Assembly (NCBI RefSeq): GCF_001436375.1
Contig: NZ_AZGA01000020.1
Span: 107,431-171,430, forward strand
Origin: Agrilactobacillus composti DSM 18527 = JCM 14202
Lineage (GTDB): Bacteria > Bacillota > Bacilli > Lactobacillales > Lactobacillaceae
Direction of reading: 5' to 3'
DNA: 64,000 nucleotides
How positions within the stretch are numbered: the first letter of the stretch is position 1; each line of letters begins with the position of its first letter. Shown piece by piece: positions 43,516-51,800 of this stretch. Below the pieces are notes generated by a model. It did not search any database, had not been told where the DNA came from, and worked only from the letters and a program-made list of their open reading frames with translations. Both the position numbers and the translations under genes were made by a program.

Positions 43516-43560
43516 TTTTCAGAAAATTTTTTGCTTGCATAATGGGTCGAGCAGACCTAT
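43516..43560 (+). promoter_or_regulatory. padR promoter with operator
   Basis: TTTTCA (43516-43521) and CATAAT (43538-43543) are followed by the inverted repeat ATGGGTC-N5-GACCTAT (43542-43560) overlapping the -10. This suits self-repression by the PadR protein. Confidence 0.5.
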
Positions 43561-43594
43561 GATAGATAAGTCGCTTAGACATATGGAGGCAGAT

Positions 43595-44146
43595 ATGTAC
43601 GAATTATTAATTTTAGGGGCCTTGATGTCCCGGAATATGTCGGGCTATAAACTGCGGAAAGTTTTAGAAAGCAGCTTAGTGCCCCGACGAGAAATCTCAA
43701 ATGGCTCGATGTACCCCCTGTTAGCCAAATTAGAAGACAAGGGTTACATTGAATTTTTAGCAGACAATACGGATTCCCGCAATAAAAAAGTGGCTCAAAT
43801 CACCGCCGCTGGCAAGGATCGATTCTTAGACCTAATGGCCCAGCCCATTGCGGATGACGCCAAACGGGAGTCCTTGTATCGGTTCAAATTCCGGGGGATG
43901 CCCGGGGTGGATGTGGCCCAGCAAACTTTGATTTTAGATGATTATGAGCGCCAGACCCAACAAGACCGCAATATTTATGAGGGGGTACGCAGTCATTTAC
44001 AGCATACCCTCAAGGAACCCACGGCCAACAAGCCGTATTTAAACTGGAGCATGCGCAATTTAGCTTTAAGCATTGCCCTTTGTGACACCAAGTTAACTTG
44101 GATCAAAGATTGTCGCAAAGTATTGGCACAGAAAGATGGGGATTGA
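43595..44146 (+). CDS. PadR-family transcriptional regulator
   Basis: A 183-residue regulator. The start is ATG 43595 behind GGAGGC; the open frame back to 43535 covers the operator. The N-terminal winged helix (ELLILGALMSRNMSGYKLRKVL; SNGSMYPLLAKLEDKGYIE) is PadR-like, and residues 95-180 form the C-terminal helical dimer arm. It is followed with overlap by a DHA2 drug exporter, which it probably represses until a phenolic or drug ligand binds. Confidence 0.9.
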   Translation: MYELLILGALMSRNMSGYKLRKVLESSLVPRREISNGSMYPLLAKLEDKGYIEFLADNTDSRNKKVAQITAAGKDRFLDLMAQPIADDAKRESLYRFKFRGMPGVDVAQQTLILDDYERQTQQDRNIYEGVRSHLQHTLKEPTANKPYLNWSMRNLALSIALCDTKLTWIKDCRKVLAQKDGD

Positions 44147-44150
44147 TTTA

Positions 44151-45719
44151 ATGGATAAGCAACATCAACAAACGAGTATCAAACAATGGATAGCACTGGG
44201 GGCCATGGGATTAGGTGTCTTCATGGGCTTGTTAGACGTCACCGTCGTCAACGTGGCCCTGCCCACCATGGTCAAGGAATTTAATACTACTTTTACAGAT
44301 TTACAGTGGGTCTTAAACGCCTATACCTTGGTTTATGCTGTTACCTTAATGATCATGTCCAAGCTGGGAGATATGTACGGCCGTAAGAAGATATTCTTAG
44401 GTTCTTTGATATTATTCGTGGTCGCTTCAGCGGTTAACGGCATGGCGCCCAGCTTATTGGTCTTAGATATTGGCCGTGGGGTCCAAGCTATTGGTGGGGC
44501 CGGGATGATGTCCTTGTCCATGGCGCTAGTGGCTTCAAACTTTTCTGGCAAACAACGGGGCTTAGCCCTGGGGATTTTAGGCTCGGTCATCGGGGTTTCC
44601 ACACCCAGTGGCCCGTTGATTGGGGGCTATTTGGTGGAAAACTTCGGCTGGCCCGCTATTTTCTATGTGAATGTCCCCTTTGGTATTCTAGCGGTTATTC
44701 TCACGGTAGTTTACGTGAAGGAAACCCCAAGTTACGGGAAAAATCAAAAGATTGATATCTTGGGGATGTTACTGTCAGCCATTGGTTTATTTGCCATTAT
44801 TTACGGCTTGATCGTCAAAGAAAGCCATCCCCATTGGAGCTGGACCACCCCAGAAATCGCCACCCTGTTAATTGGTGGTTTAGCGGTGATGGCCTTGTTC
44901 GTCTTTGTGGAAAGTCGTGTGGCCGATCCTATGATCAATTTGGCCATGTTTAAAAAACGCCATTTCGTGGGTACCATTATCGTGGCTTTTGCCCTAGGTT
45001 CGGGGATTTACGCTTATAATGCGTTCTTGACCGCTTTAATGCAGAATTATATCGGCTACTCAGCTATTGAAACCGGGGTCCGGCAATTGACCCTGAGTGT
45101 TTGGTCCTTGGTTCTCGGGCCTATCGTGGGTATTTTAAGTGCCCGTTTTTCTAACAAATGGATGATCAGTATTGGCATGTTCATCGGGGGGATTGGCTTT
45201 TTGCTCATCTCCTTGGTCATCGGTCCCAATGTGTCCTTCTTAAACCTCTGGCCGGGGATGGTCCTCATGGGCATCACCAACGGGATCGTGAATCCCGTCT
45301 TGAATACCGCCGGCATGGAAGGGGTCGCCCCCAATGAAATGGGGATGGCCTCGGGATTACTGAACGTGTTCCGGCAATTTGGCACCACCGTTGGCGTGGT
45401 GGGCCTGGGTTTGATTCAAGATGGCCGCTACGAAAAGCATTTGAATACCTTTTTGCCCAACGTGAAAATGCCTACCCAAGCTTTAAACGGCATTAAAGAC
45501 GCGTTGATCAGTGCCGGGCCGTTCTCCGGGCATACCGTGGCTTTCTCGGCCCGGCTGGCCAAAAGTCCCTTTGCCCATGAAGTCCAAACCATTGTGGTGA
45601 CGGCTTATAATCAGGGGATGATTGCCTTGACCTTGACCTCCGCTGGTATCGTGGTGGTGGGGGGTATCGCCGCTGCCTTGTTGATGCGCAGTAAGAGTGA
45701 ATCCCAAGACTTACAGTAA
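44151..45719 (+). CDS. DHA2-family (EmrB/QacA-like) multidrug MFS exporter
   Basis: A 522-residue, 14-segment transporter. ATG 44151 is preferred over 44136, which lies inside the PadR stop region. Motifs: LLDVTVVNVALPTM in segment 1, KLGDMYGRKKIFLG in the first loop, and GSVIGVSTPSGPLIGGYLVE (motif C of drug/proton antiporters). It forms an operon with the PadR gene. Substrate unknown; efflux of toxic organics is likely. Confidence 0.93.
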   Translation: MDKQHQQTSIKQWIALGAMGLGVFMGLLDVTVVNVALPTMVKEFNTTFTDLQWVLNAYTLVYAVTLMIMSKLGDMYGRKKIFLGSLILFVVASAVNGMAPSLLVLDIGRGVQAIGGAGMMSLSMALVASNFSGKQRGLALGILGSVIGVSTPSGPLIGGYLVENFGWPAIFYVNVPFGILAVILTVVYVKETPSYGKNQKIDILGMLLSAIGLFAIIYGLIVKESHPHWSWTTPEIATLLIGGLAVMALFVFVESRVADPMINLAMFKKRHFVGTIIVAFALGSGIYAYNAFLTALMQNYIGYSAIETGVRQLTLSVWSLVLGPIVGILSARFSNKWMISIGMFIGGIGFLLISLVIGPNVSFLNLWPGMVLMGITNGIVNPVLNTAGMEGVAPNEMGMASGLLNVFRQFGTTVGVVGLGLIQDGRYEKHLNTFLPNVKMPTQALNGIKDALISAGPFSGHTVAFSARLAKSPFAHEVQTIVVTAYNQGMIALTLTSAGIVVVGGIAAALLMRSKSESQDLQ

Positions 45720-45761
45720 AATCTAATACCTATTTTCAGAAAATTTGCCATATTTTACACC

Positions 45762-45790
45762 TTGACAAGCGCCCGCCAATTGGCTAAACT
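45762..45790 (+). promoter_or_regulatory. Promoter of the tcyP leader
   Basis: TTGACA (45762-45767), 17-bp spacer, TAAACT (45785-45790). Transcription would start near 45797, giving a leader of about 320 nt before tcyP. Confidence 0.65.
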
Positions 45791-45823
45791 TGCCATAACT
45801 TAAAAAGAAGGAGTGATCGTGTC

Positions 45824-45940
45824 GTGTTCTGTCTTAAAGCCCAACAAATGATGTGTTGTTGTCAACAAGCCATGCCTATGTCTTGTTTAGTTCAGCGCAC
45901 CATTTTATCGGCGGAGACAGTTTGTAAACACCAACCCTAG
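45824..45940 (+). CDS. Cys/Met-rich leader peptide ORF (putative attenuator)
   Basis: A 38-codon ORF from GTG 45824, ten bases after AAGGAG (45808-45813). It encodes six Cys and five Met; three Cys codons stand in a row at 45854-45862 right after two Met codons, with others at residues 3, 21 and 34. The stop codon TAG falls in a hairpin CCAA-C-CCTA / TAGG-A-TTGG (45931-45959). An intrinsic terminator then precedes a cystine transporter. This layout suggests ribosome stalling at Cys codons controls readthrough. A second GTG at 45819 gives a 10-residue frame with one Cys. No convincing antiterminator was found by eye. Confidence 0.55.
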   Translation: MFCLKAQQMMCCCQQAMPMSCLVQRTILSAETVCKHQP

Positions 45941-45993
45941 GCGAAAACTTTAGGATTGGGGACACACACTTTTTCTTAAAATTCGATGAAATT

Positions 45994-46032
45994 AGCGCGG
46001 ACTAAGCAAAGAGCTTAGTTGGCGCTTTTTTT
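45994..46032 (+). terminator. Intrinsic terminator inside the tcyP leader
   Basis: AGCGC-GG-ACTAAGC pairs with GCTTAGT-TG-GCGCT and runs into seven T's, about 88 bases before tcyP. No gene besides the leader ORF ends here, so it is probably regulatory. Confidence 0.85.
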
Positions 46033-46119
46033 GTTCTCACAAGGAGATGACGAGGCCATGGCCGGACAGTGCTGGCATAAATTTGGGACATAATACAAAA
46101 ATTCGGGAGGCAATTATTC

Positions 46120-47511
46120 ATGAACATAGCGACAACGATTTTAATCGTCGTAATTAGTGCACTTATACTGGGCGGCTTGATTTGGCTGCAGCAAAAACAC
46201 GTCAAATTCACCAAACGGGTCTTTTTGGCCTTAGTGGTGGGTGTTGTTTTCGGATTCGTCTTGCAATTATTATTAGGCACCACCAACGCCGGCTTGACCA
46301 GTGGGATTGACTGGTTGAGCATCGTGGGGGATGGCTATGTGGGCTTATTGAAGATGTTAGTTATTCCCCTGATCTTCGTATCCTTGGTTGGTGCTTTTAT
46401 TAAGCTAGAAGACGCCGGCAATTTGAAGAAAATCACCGGCAGTGTATTAGGGATTTTACTGGTGACCACGGCGGTATCCGCCTTGATCGGCATCGCCGCT
46501 GTTTGGATTTTCCATCTCCAAGGGGCCAAATTCATCGACGGGGCCAGTGCTTCCAAGAGCGGCCTGGCCGTATTACAGGAACATCAAACTGAAATTAAAG
46601 GCCTGACCCTGCCTAAGCAAATCGTCAGCTTTATCCCCACCAATATCTTTGCGGACTTCGCCGGCACCCGGCCAACCAGTACCATCGCCGTGGTGATCTT
46701 CTCGATTTTTGTGGGCGTGGCCTACTTAGGCATTCGCCGCAAGGAACCCGAACAAGCTGCTACCTTTGCCAAGGGTTTTGAAGCCATCCACAGCTTGGTG
46801 AGCCGTATTGTGACCCTGGTCTTGCGCCTGACCCCTTATGGGATTTTCGCCTTGATGACCCGGGCCACCGCCACCAACAGCATTAAAGCCATCGGCAATC
46901 TGGGGATTTTCATCATCGCCGCTTACGTGGCCTTGGCCGTGGTTTTGATCATCCATACTCTGATTTTAATCGGCAATGGGATCAATCCGGTGCTTTATTA
47001 TAAAAAAGCTTGGCCAGCCTTATTATTTGCCTTTACCTCCCGGACCAGCGCGGGAACGTTACCTTTGAATGTGAAGACCCAAATCCATTCTTTGGGCGTG
47101 CCCCCAACCATTGCTAATTTCGCCGCCAGCTTTGGGCTGACCATTGGCCAAAACGGCTGTGCCGGGGTTTATCCAGCCATGATTGCCACCATTATTGCCC
47201 CAACCGTGGGGATTAACGTCTTCTCCATCCAATTTATTTTGACTCTATTACTCACCGTCACCATTGCCTCCTTCGGGGTGGCTGGTGTGGGCGGCGGGGC
47301 CACCTTCTCCACCTTGATGGTCCTGGGGGTCTTGAACCTGCCAGTGAGTATCATGGCCGTGATTATCGCCATTGATCCCATCGTGGACATGGCCCGGACC
47401 CTAGTCAACGTCAACGATAGTATTATGGCCGGCGTATTGACCGCTAAATATACCAAAGAGTTAGACCATGAGGTTTTACAGACCAAAGACAATATCGTGG
47501 TGAACGCTTAA
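46120..47511 (+). CDS. tcyP: L-cystine uptake symporter, TcyP-like
   Basis: A 463-residue member of the dicarboxylate/amino acid:cation symporter family, the same length as Bacillus subtilis TcyP. It has about eight spans plus two re-entrant loops, with ASFGVAGVGGGATFSTLMVL and TSRTSAGTLPLN as hairpin motifs, and the N-terminal YVGLLKMLVIPLIFVSLVGA. TcyP imports cystine. GGGAGG precedes the ATG. The upstream cysteine-rich leader ORF and terminator support a link to cysteine supply. Followed by long hairpins at 47521-47616. Confidence 0.88.
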   Translation: MNIATTILIVVISALILGGLIWLQQKHVKFTKRVFLALVVGVVFGFVLQLLLGTTNAGLTSGIDWLSIVGDGYVGLLKMLVIPLIFVSLVGAFIKLEDAGNLKKITGSVLGILLVTTAVSALIGIAAVWIFHLQGAKFIDGASASKSGLAVLQEHQTEIKGLTLPKQIVSFIPTNIFADFAGTRPTSTIAVVIFSIFVGVAYLGIRRKEPEQAATFAKGFEAIHSLVSRIVTLVLRLTPYGIFALMTRATATNSIKAIGNLGIFIIAAYVALAVVLIIHTLILIGNGINPVLYYKKAWPALLFAFTSRTSAGTLPLNVKTQIHSLGVPPTIANFAASFGLTIGQNGCAGVYPAMIATIIAPTVGINVFSIQFILTLLLTVTIASFGVAGVGGGATFSTLMVLGVLNLPVSIMAVIIAIDPIVDMARTLVNVNDSIMAGVLTAKYTKELDHEVLQTKDNIVVNA

Positions 47512-47566
47512 ACGATAAAAAGAAAACAGGCGGGCACAAGAACCCTGTTTTCTGAAATTCTAAAAA

Positions 47567-47616
47567 TAAAAGAACTTGCGGTAAAACTGAGAATAGTTTT
47601 GCTGCAAGTTCTTTTT
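47567..47616. terminator. Bidirectional terminator, tcyP / MFS
   Basis: AAAGAACTTGC pairs with GCAAGTTCTTT, flanking an inner AAAACT/AGTTTT stem. Another hairpin without T tract (AGAAAACAGG/CCTGTTTTCT, 47521-47553) lies just before it. Confidence 0.8.
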
Positions 47617-47656
47617 GAATGCTTACTTAATACCACAAATGGTGTTTATGAAAAAG

Positions 47657-48814
47657 TTATCTACGCTTTTGTGATAGTTGACGATGAAGTAACAAGAAGG
47701 CTATGATACCAAAGATTTCAGCAATTATGATATTGGACAACAAGGTGTGATTGACGGCCATGGCCAAACTGCCCATCATTGACCCAAGTGTAAATCCAAG
47801 AAAAATCGAGCTATTATTTAATGCCATGACACTCCCTCTGAGATCCGAAGTCGTTTCAGAAATCATATTAACAAACGCTGAATTACCAAAATTCACCATA
47901 AAAGCCCAAAGACTAAAGACGCAGGCTAGCAAAATTGGTAACTTAAAAAGAAAAAGTATTGAAGTTATCAACAAAACTTGAAAAAGCCAAGCAACTGCAA
48001 CTAACTTAAATGCAGCAAACTTCCTTAGTAATTGGCCACTAATGATCGAACCCAAGAAGGACATAATACCAATTAGAAAAAATAACCATGCAAGTTTTAT
48101 TGAATTAAAGTGACTAATGCTTTGGATCCAGACACTCAAAAACGCGTAGACAACCATATACGCACCAGATGAGAAAAGCATGCTGATATTTAACTGACCG
48201 TTTAAACTAAAGGCTTTGCTAATATTCGAAAAATGTTTCTTGATACTAAAACTAGCTTGCTTTGTCGTAATACCATAGATGTAAAATATACCTACTGAAA
48301 ATAACATGATAATCCCAGTAAATAAAAAAATGATTTGCCAGTTAAAAATTTTGCTGATTAATAAGCCGATTGGTATTCCTAGAACAGTTGCTAAGCTAAA
48401 GAAACTCATCATCCAACTGATCATCATTTCTCTTTTGTGTGCCTTAAAATTGTCTGCGCAATATGCCCACAGCCCTGGTCCTAAAACTGCTGCACTCAGA
48501 CCAGTTAGAAAACGTAGCATTAGAAACAACCAACCGGATGAACAAAATGCCAAGACGATACTGCATATGCCAAAAGTAAATCCGGAAACGCCAATGGTTC
48601 TTTTTCTGCCGAAAATATCAGAAATTGGCGCTAAAACTATTGCAAATACACCATAAGCGCCAGAATAAAGGGTAATGCCAAAGGAAACATATTGGGGTGT
48701 TGAGGACATTGTTTTAGCTATTTGACTTAATAATGGGGCAATAATAAGATTGTCAGTTCCTAAAGTGAAAATAGAAGTTAGAAAAGCAAAGATTAGAAAA
48801 ACATTCTGAATCAC
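47657..48814 (-). CDS. MFS efflux transporter, AT-rich
   Basis: A 385-residue, about 12-span MFS protein from a GTG start, GGGGTGG upstream. Motifs: TLGTDNLIIAPLLSQIAK and APISDIFGRKRTIG. It belongs to the same broad DHA1 group as the MFS proteins at 1954 and 50423 but is more distant. Its start overlaps the stop of the small ORF before it (GTGA), so the two are translationally coupled. Base composition is clearly more AT-rich than most of the window, hinting at horizontal gain. The divergent Rgg-like gene is the probable regulator. Confidence 0.82.
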   Translation of the reverse strand: MIQNVFLIFAFLTSIFTLGTDNLIIAPLLSQIAKTMSSTPQYVSFGITLYSGAYGVFAIVLAPISDIFGRKRTIGVSGFTFGICSIVLAFCSSGWLFLMLRFLTGLSAAVLGPGLWAYCADNFKAHKREMMISWMMSFFSLATVLGIPIGLLISKIFNWQIIFLFTGIIMLFSVGIFYIYGITTKQASFSIKKHFSNISKAFSLNGQLNISMLFSSGAYMVVYAFLSVWIQSISHFNSIKLAWLFFLIGIMSFLGSIISGQLLRKFAAFKLVAVAWLFQVLLITSILFLFKLPILLACVFSLWAFMVNFGNSAFVNMISETTSDLRGSVMALNNSSIFLGFTLGSMMGSLAMAVNHTLLSNIIIAEIFGIIAFLLLHRQLSQKRR

Positions 48815-48969
48815 TTTGAAGCACCACCCCGCAAGTTATTAGACCACTGCCAATCTTTTTGAGATGATTTATCTCCATATGTTGATTCTTTTCTTAGTTT
48901 GTTTGCAAAATGAGTAGTCACGACGTCTTTTTTATGTTTCGCATTATCAATAGTCATAATTTCTAACAT
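48811..48969 (-). CDS. Small ORF (52 aa) coupled to the MFS gene
   Basis: ATG at 48969 with TGGAG in front begins a 52-residue, charged, Asn/Lys-rich product with no signal peptide. The frame is open up to ATG 49050 (79 residues, with a hydrophobic N-terminal addition) but without a clear ribosome site there. It lies between an Rgg-type regulator and an MFS exporter and overlaps the MFS start. A peptide precursor, leader or small accessory protein are all possible; no family is recognised. Confidence 0.4.
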   Translation of the reverse strand: MLEIMTIDNAKHKKDVVTTHFANKLRKESTYGDKSSQKDWQWSNNLRGGASK

Positions 48970-49079
48970 TACAATCGCACTCCAGATATTTATTTTTTTA
49001 CTTAAAACGATTAAACTACTTTTTAATAGTGAAAGATTTTTTTCTCGCATAAATGGCAGTTTTTTAGGAGTGTGATTTT

Positions 49080-49886
49080 ATGGGGCAACTTATTGGCCAT
49101 GCATTTTCAACGTTACGAAAAAAACGAGGCCTTCACGTGAAAGAATTGACAGCAGGTATTATTTCAGAGTCGGAATACTATCGTTTTATAAATGGTACGA
49201 TTGATATTAGTATGGTTAAGTTTCTTTCATTACTTAGCCGTTTAAATATCAGCTTTGAGGAGTTTGCCTTTTTGAGTGAAGATATTGATATTCCCCAATC
49301 ACTTAACCAATTTTCGGAAGATGATTTTAAGGAACCAATACATTTAAACAGCGCGTCTAGTTTTAAGCTTTCTATTACCTTTTACCAATCACATAATCAA
49401 ATACCACCAAAACCAGTTATTGAAAAATCGATTAGTTATTTACTGAATAGTGAATCATGGACCCACGATGATCTGCTCTTGTTTTCGAAAACAATCTATT
49501 TTTTCCCTTGTAAGCAGCGCTTGGCTTTATTACAAAGAGCCATCAAAGGTTTCAAAAGGTATGATGGCTTTAAACAAAATTCAGCTGATTACTTTAAGTT
49601 CTTGTGCCAGCTTTTGCTCATTGCACTTGATAGAAAAGATTTAACGTTAGCAAAAAAATTCATGCATAAATTATTAGAGATGAAATTTTATCCAGATAAT
49701 TTTTTCGAACTTTCACTCCAATCTTTTTTTAAAGCTGTTTTGCTTTATATATCTGAACCATCTGACCACAACAAATCCCAAATCAAAATGGTTGTCGAAT
49801 CTTTTAAACATTTAAATTTACTTCAAGGTGAAAGCGGCCTATTGATTAAGGTTTCTTTATCTTGTTTGGAGTTATCAGTCTTATAG
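49080..49886 (+). CDS. Rgg/GadR/MutR-type regulator
   Basis: A 268-residue protein with an XRE-type HTH at residues 1-65 (AFSTLRKKRGLHVKELTAGI; SESEYYRFINGTID) and a helical, TPR-like C-terminal part, the layout of Rgg/MutR regulators, many of which respond to short peptides. TAGGAG lies about ten bases before the ATG. It is divergent from the small ORF and MFS gene. It is slightly short for the family, and the +1 frame stays open from 49846 to 50070, so a late frameshift cannot be excluded. AT-rich. Confidence 0.78.
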   Translation: MGQLIGHAFSTLRKKRGLHVKELTAGIISESEYYRFINGTIDISMVKFLSLLSRLNISFEEFAFLSEDIDIPQSLNQFSEDDFKEPIHLNSASSFKLSITFYQSHNQIPPKPVIEKSISYLLNSESWTHDDLLLFSKTIYFFPCKQRLALLQRAIKGFKRYDGFKQNSADYFKFLCQLLLIALDRKDLTLAKKFMHKLLEMKFYPDNFFELSLQSFFKAVLLYISEPSDHNKSQIKMVVESFKHLNLLQGESGLLIKVSLSCLELSVL

Positions 49887-50054
49887 TAAAAAGGGGGGAA
49901 TTACGGCATTTGATATTGCCGCTGTTTGCGAAGTTTCTTACCACCCTCAGCTTTTGGGAAACGCGCTCATTCATCATTTTTATACTGCCACAAGAGTCGA
50001 AGCAATCATGGCAATAGACTGGTATATGATGAAAAATAGTGTTATAACAGTTTT

Positions 50055-50348
50055 ATGGATATCGAAATAAGTGATGACCAACAACGTGTAGAAATTTTTA
50101 AATGTCTATCAGATCCCAGTCGATTACAGTTAATCAGGCTATTATATAAAAACGGAAAGAAGATGAGTTGCTCAGAACTTGGGGAGAACTTAAATTTAAG
50201 TTTATCCACAGTTTCTTACCATTTTAAAGCGCTGAGGTTAGCGGGGTTAACGAATACCATTAAAGAGGGGCGAACGAAGTACGTATCGCTGCGGTATGAT
50301 ACATTCGAAAAATTTTTACCAGGATTTCTGAAAACACTCCTTGAATAA
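50055..50348 (+). CDS. ArsR-family transcriptional regulator (copy 2)
   Basis: A 97-residue winged-helix regulator, clearly paralogous to the one at 1561-1851 (shared ENLNLSLSTVSYHFKALRLAGL-like helix, KYVSL wing, LPGFLKTL end). A Cys (KKMSCSELG) matches the NCGEIG Cys of copy 1. No ribosome site is evident before the ATG; an open frame ending at 50070 overlaps the start and could couple translation. It precedes, in the same direction, an MFS gene that is the paralog of copy 1's partner. Confidence 0.85.
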   Translation: MDIEISDDQQRVEIFKCLSDPSRLQLIRLLYKNGKKMSCSELGENLNLSLSTVSYHFKALRLAGLTNTIKEGRTKYVSLRYDTFEKFLPGFLKTLLE

Positions 50349-50422
50349 AGGAGTTATTTATTAAACTATATTTCGATACATGTAAAAATGTAGAAGTTTC
50401 AATTTAAAAAAAGAGGCGCGCT

Positions 50423-51601
50423 TTGAATTATTCAAAAAGTTCAAAATTCTCGTTAATATTCTTTTTAGTTATGTTCGTAATCGGCACGGATACCTTTTTA
50501 GTCTCACCATTGTTGCCAACATTGGTGAAATACTATGGCATCTCTGCGAGTGCTTCAGGGATTATTGTCAGTGCTTATGCTTTTGGATATACCCTGTCTG
50601 CTTTAGTAGCTGGTCCAATTTCTGATGGCCATGATCGTAGAAAAATATTGATTGTTGGTTTGGTGTGTTTTGCAATTTCTACAGGCGCATGTGGCTTAGC
50701 TAATGTTTTTCCCGTTATGTTAATCACGCGACTTTGTGCCGGCATCAGTGCGGCTTTTGTGGGGCCACAGGTTTGGGCCTCGATCCCTATAGTTGTTCCC
50801 AAAGACAAGATAGTGGCTTCAATGGGTATGGCTTCTGCCGGATTAGCAGTTTCCCAAATTATTGGGATTCCCATTGGTAGCTATTTAGCTGTATTTTCGT
50901 GGCGCTTTCCCTTTTTCTTTATCTCGTTTATTTCGTTATTACTTTGTTTAACGGCGATTTGGCAATTACCAACACTTAATGGAAGACCAACTGCGTATAA
51001 AGCCAGTTTTTGGGGTATATATCATGATTTATTAAGCAATCACCGGGCCTTATTATACTTAGTGGCTTATTTTGCCTTCCAGACCGGTAATTTTTGCGCT
51101 TTGTCTTTTATTGGGACTTGGTTTAATAAAAGTTTCGCTTTATCAGTTGGCCAAATTGGTTCTGCCATGATCGTCATTGGTATCGGTAATTTGTTGGGTA
51201 CGATATACAGTAGCAGAATTGTGAATCGAATTGGCATCCCTAAAGCTTTTCTTTTTGAGTTCATAGCATATCTTGTTTTATATGCTGTGGTAGCATTCTC
51301 AAACAATATTTGGATGGCACAGACGATGTTAACCCTTATTTTTCTAGTGGGTGGCTTCATTTTTCCATTATTTATGACAACGTTACAAGCAACAACAGAT
51401 ACCGCCAGAAGTACCATTTCCTCGATTTCTAACACAGCGATGTATTTGGGCGAGACCCTAGGCGGTGCAGTTGGCGGAGTTTTGATTGCCAAGGTCAGTG
51501 GATTTTGGGGCATTAGTATTTTTACAGTCGTTCTTGTGGCAATTGCCTTGTTTTTATATTGGCGTGGTGGATTATTCAAGGTCACGAGGAGCGTATATTA
51601 A
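50423..51601 (+). CDS. MFS efflux transporter, DHA1-like (copy 2)
   Basis: A 392-residue, about 12-span transporter from a TTG start with GAGG in front. It aligns along its length with the protein at 1954-3120 (VIGTDTFLVSPLLPTL; GPISDGHDRRKI; FVGPQVWASIPIVV; AMYLGETLGG). It sits 74 bp after its ArsR partner, and the two form an operon, whereas copy 1 is divergent. Substrate unknown. Confidence 0.87.
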   Translation: MNYSKSSKFSLIFFLVMFVIGTDTFLVSPLLPTLVKYYGISASASGIIVSAYAFGYTLSALVAGPISDGHDRRKILIVGLVCFAISTGACGLANVFPVMLITRLCAGISAAFVGPQVWASIPIVVPKDKIVASMGMASAGLAVSQIIGIPIGSYLAVFSWRFPFFFISFISLLLCLTAIWQLPTLNGRPTAYKASFWGIYHDLLSNHRALLYLVAYFAFQTGNFCALSFIGTWFNKSFALSVGQIGSAMIVIGIGNLLGTIYSSRIVNRIGIPKAFLFEFIAYLVLYAVVAFSNNIWMAQTMLTLIFLVGGFIFPLFMTTLQATTDTARSTISSISNTAMYLGETLGGAVGGVLIAKVSGFWGISIFTVVLVAIALFLYWRGGLFKVTRSVY

Positions 51602-51717
51602 ACTGGCAGGCGGTGACAGAATCATAACTTGACTATTAAGTTGAGCTACATAAGCATTAGATCATAATGCCTTGCAGATCAAAGATGATATCGTGGCAAA
51701 TGTTTAGACATTTAAAG

Positions 51718-51763
51718 AAGCCAGCACCTTCAACAAAAATGTTGAGGGGGTTGGCTTATTTTT
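51718..51763 (+). terminator. Terminator after MFS copy 2
   Basis: AAGCCAGCACCTTCAAC pairs with GTTGAGGGGGTTGGCTT, then ATTTTTA. Confidence 0.8.
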
Positions 51764-51800
51764 ATGTTCTAATTTTATACAAGCGTTTTCAAAACAAGGG

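Noticed and set aside
49131..49144. Second parS-like site (TTCACGTGAAAG)
   Set aside because: It matches only about 12 of 16 positions and lies inside the Rgg coding region; other CACGTG occurrences are worse.
49954..50070. SHP-type pheromone gene next to the Rgg-like gene
   Set aside because: The short peptide (MAIDWYMMKNSVITVLWISK) lacks the usual basic start, hydrophobic core and terminal DIIIVGG-type end, and has no ribosome site.
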